Positions 63,482 to 64,000 of a stretch of DNA of 64,000 bases are shown piece by piece. The position numbers and the translations under genes are program-made. Position 1 is the stretch's first letter. Each line of letters opens with the position of its first letter. This DNA is from Flavobacterium cellulosilyticum. GTDB taxonomy: Bacteria; Bacteroidota; Bacteroidia; Flavobacteriales; Flavobacteriaceae. The notes under the pieces were generated by a model. That model was not told the DNA's origin. It was given only the letters and a program-made list of their open reading frames with translations, and did no database searches. The DNA lies in contig NZ_SMFK01000016.1 of assembly GCF_004349355.1 (NCBI RefSeq), positions 1-64,000 of the forward strand. The letters are read 5' to 3'.

Positions 63482-64000
63482 ATGAAAAATTCAAATTTTG
63501 CTTTAATTTTATTGACATTAATTTCTTTTTCTATTCAAGCACAGTCATTACGTTTTGGATTAAAAGGAGGATTAAATTACGCCAATCAAACAGGTTCTGA
63601 TATTACAATAAACAGTACTAATTACAATACTGATGCAATTACAAGCTACCATGTAGGATTAGTAGCTGAAATCAAATTATTAGATAAATTCGGTATTCAA
63701 CCCGAACTATTATATTCAACAAAAGGTGCTACTTATAAAAATGCCGTTGAAGAATTTAAAAATGAATTGGGCTACATTTCTATTCCGGTACTGTTAAAGC
63801 TAGGTCTGAGTAAGAGTTTAAGTTTAGAATTAGGCCCTCAAGCTTCATTTTTGTTAAGTGAAAGAAATAAATTTGATTATAAAAATGCAGAAACATTCGA
63901 ATTTTCAGCAGTAGGTGGCTTAGGTTTAAATTTAACCAAAAATATTTTCATACAAGCCCGTTATGGCCTTGGATTAACCAATGCTTCAAAGGATGCAGAA
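63482..64000 (+). CDS. PorT-family outer-membrane beta-barrel protein (partial)
   Basis: 173 codons visible, open to the window edge. Signal peptide MKNSNFALILLTLISFSIQA ending QAQS, then barrel strands LRFGLKGGLNYANQTGSDI, YHVGLVAEIKLLDKFGIQPE, LLYSTKGATYKNAVEEFKN, YISIPVLLKLGLSKSLSLEL, GPQASFLLSERNKFDYKN and VGGLGLNLTKNIFIQARYGL. This is the OMP_b-brl_2/PorT-like eight-strand barrel very common in Flavobacteria. Function unknown. Confidence 0.88.
   Translation, partial: MKNSNFALILLTLISFSIQAQSLRFGLKGGLNYANQTGSDITINSTNYNTDAITSYHVGLVAEIKLLDKFGIQPELLYSTKGATYKNAVEEFKNELGYISIPVLLKLGLSKSLSLELGPQASFLLSERNKFDYKNAETFEFSAVGGLGLNLTKNIFIQARYGLGLTNASKDAE

Noticed and set aside
1-64000. tRNA, rRNA or CRISPR array
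   Set aside because: No cloverleaf arms with TTCRANY loops, no rRNA-like blocks and no regular direct repeats with spacers were found; the heptamer repeats have no spacers.

Overview
The window looks like a chromosomal segment of a Flavobacterium-type bacterium (Bacteroidota, Flavobacteriia). It is strongly AT-rich. Promoters carry the Bacteroidota -7 element TANNTTTG, twice with a TTG 18-19 bases upstream. Protein families typical of the group recur: DUF4199, DUF4230, GSCFA, the 'GlmU family' bacterial sugar nucleotidyltransferase, DUF5522, TonB-dependent receptors with carboxypeptidase-like regulatory domains, Spy-like secreted proteins, and a 6S-type RNA lying between zapA and rny.

Layout. 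1-297: the 5' end of an IS3-family element running off the left edge. 686-3021: a GNAT acetyltransferase, an unknown protein and moeA. 3167-8716: an anaerobic / nitric-oxide block. It holds a broken DUF438-hemerythrin-PAS gene and, divergently, ric (di-iron Fe-S repair protein), nrdD, a separate 54-codon ORF carrying the NrdD glycyl-radical motif, nrdG, and a broken Rrf2 regulator. Two near-palindromic CRP/FNR-type boxes lie in the divergent promoter region. 8851-16022: small membrane and ACT proteins, Dps, an unrecognised 603-aa protein, nadAB, a decayed lipoprotein gene and a Spy-like protein. 16108-26766: hemL, glucosaminidase, ACC-deaminase-like enzyme, hutU and several lipoproteins. 27000-33395: alaS, M23 peptidase, MerR regulator, LemA and two TPM-domain proteins. 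33645-39332: an Rrf2 regulator followed by a porin and a complete PstSCAB-like ABC importer without phoU, preceded by a leader with a tiny ORF and an 18-bp palindrome. 39426-48778: Spy-like protein, large outer-membrane protein, der, era, cobA, GlmU-family protein and rpmE. 49024-64000: DUF4199, glycosyltransferase, ORF6N protein, phosphoglucomutase, MsbA-like exporter, DUF2971, TonB receptor, M23 peptidase, ZapB-like/ZapA, 6S RNA, rny, xerD and the start of an outer-membrane barrel.

How the genes fit. Ric and the class III ribonucleotide reductase imply survival of low oxygen or nitric oxide, but the adjacent sensor-like and regulator genes are both wrecked, so control may now rest on a CRP/FNR-type factor acting at the palindromes. 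The reductase looks split, with its radical loop on a separate peptide. The Rrf2-porin-PstSCAB block looks like a dedicated anion uptake unit whose substrate may not be phosphate.

Recurring non-coding structure includes two copies of a Flavobacterium structured element (possibly Flavo-1), heptamer repeats hugging stop codons, a second heptamer class hugging start codons, and many hairpin terminators. No tRNA, rRNA or CRISPR array was seen.
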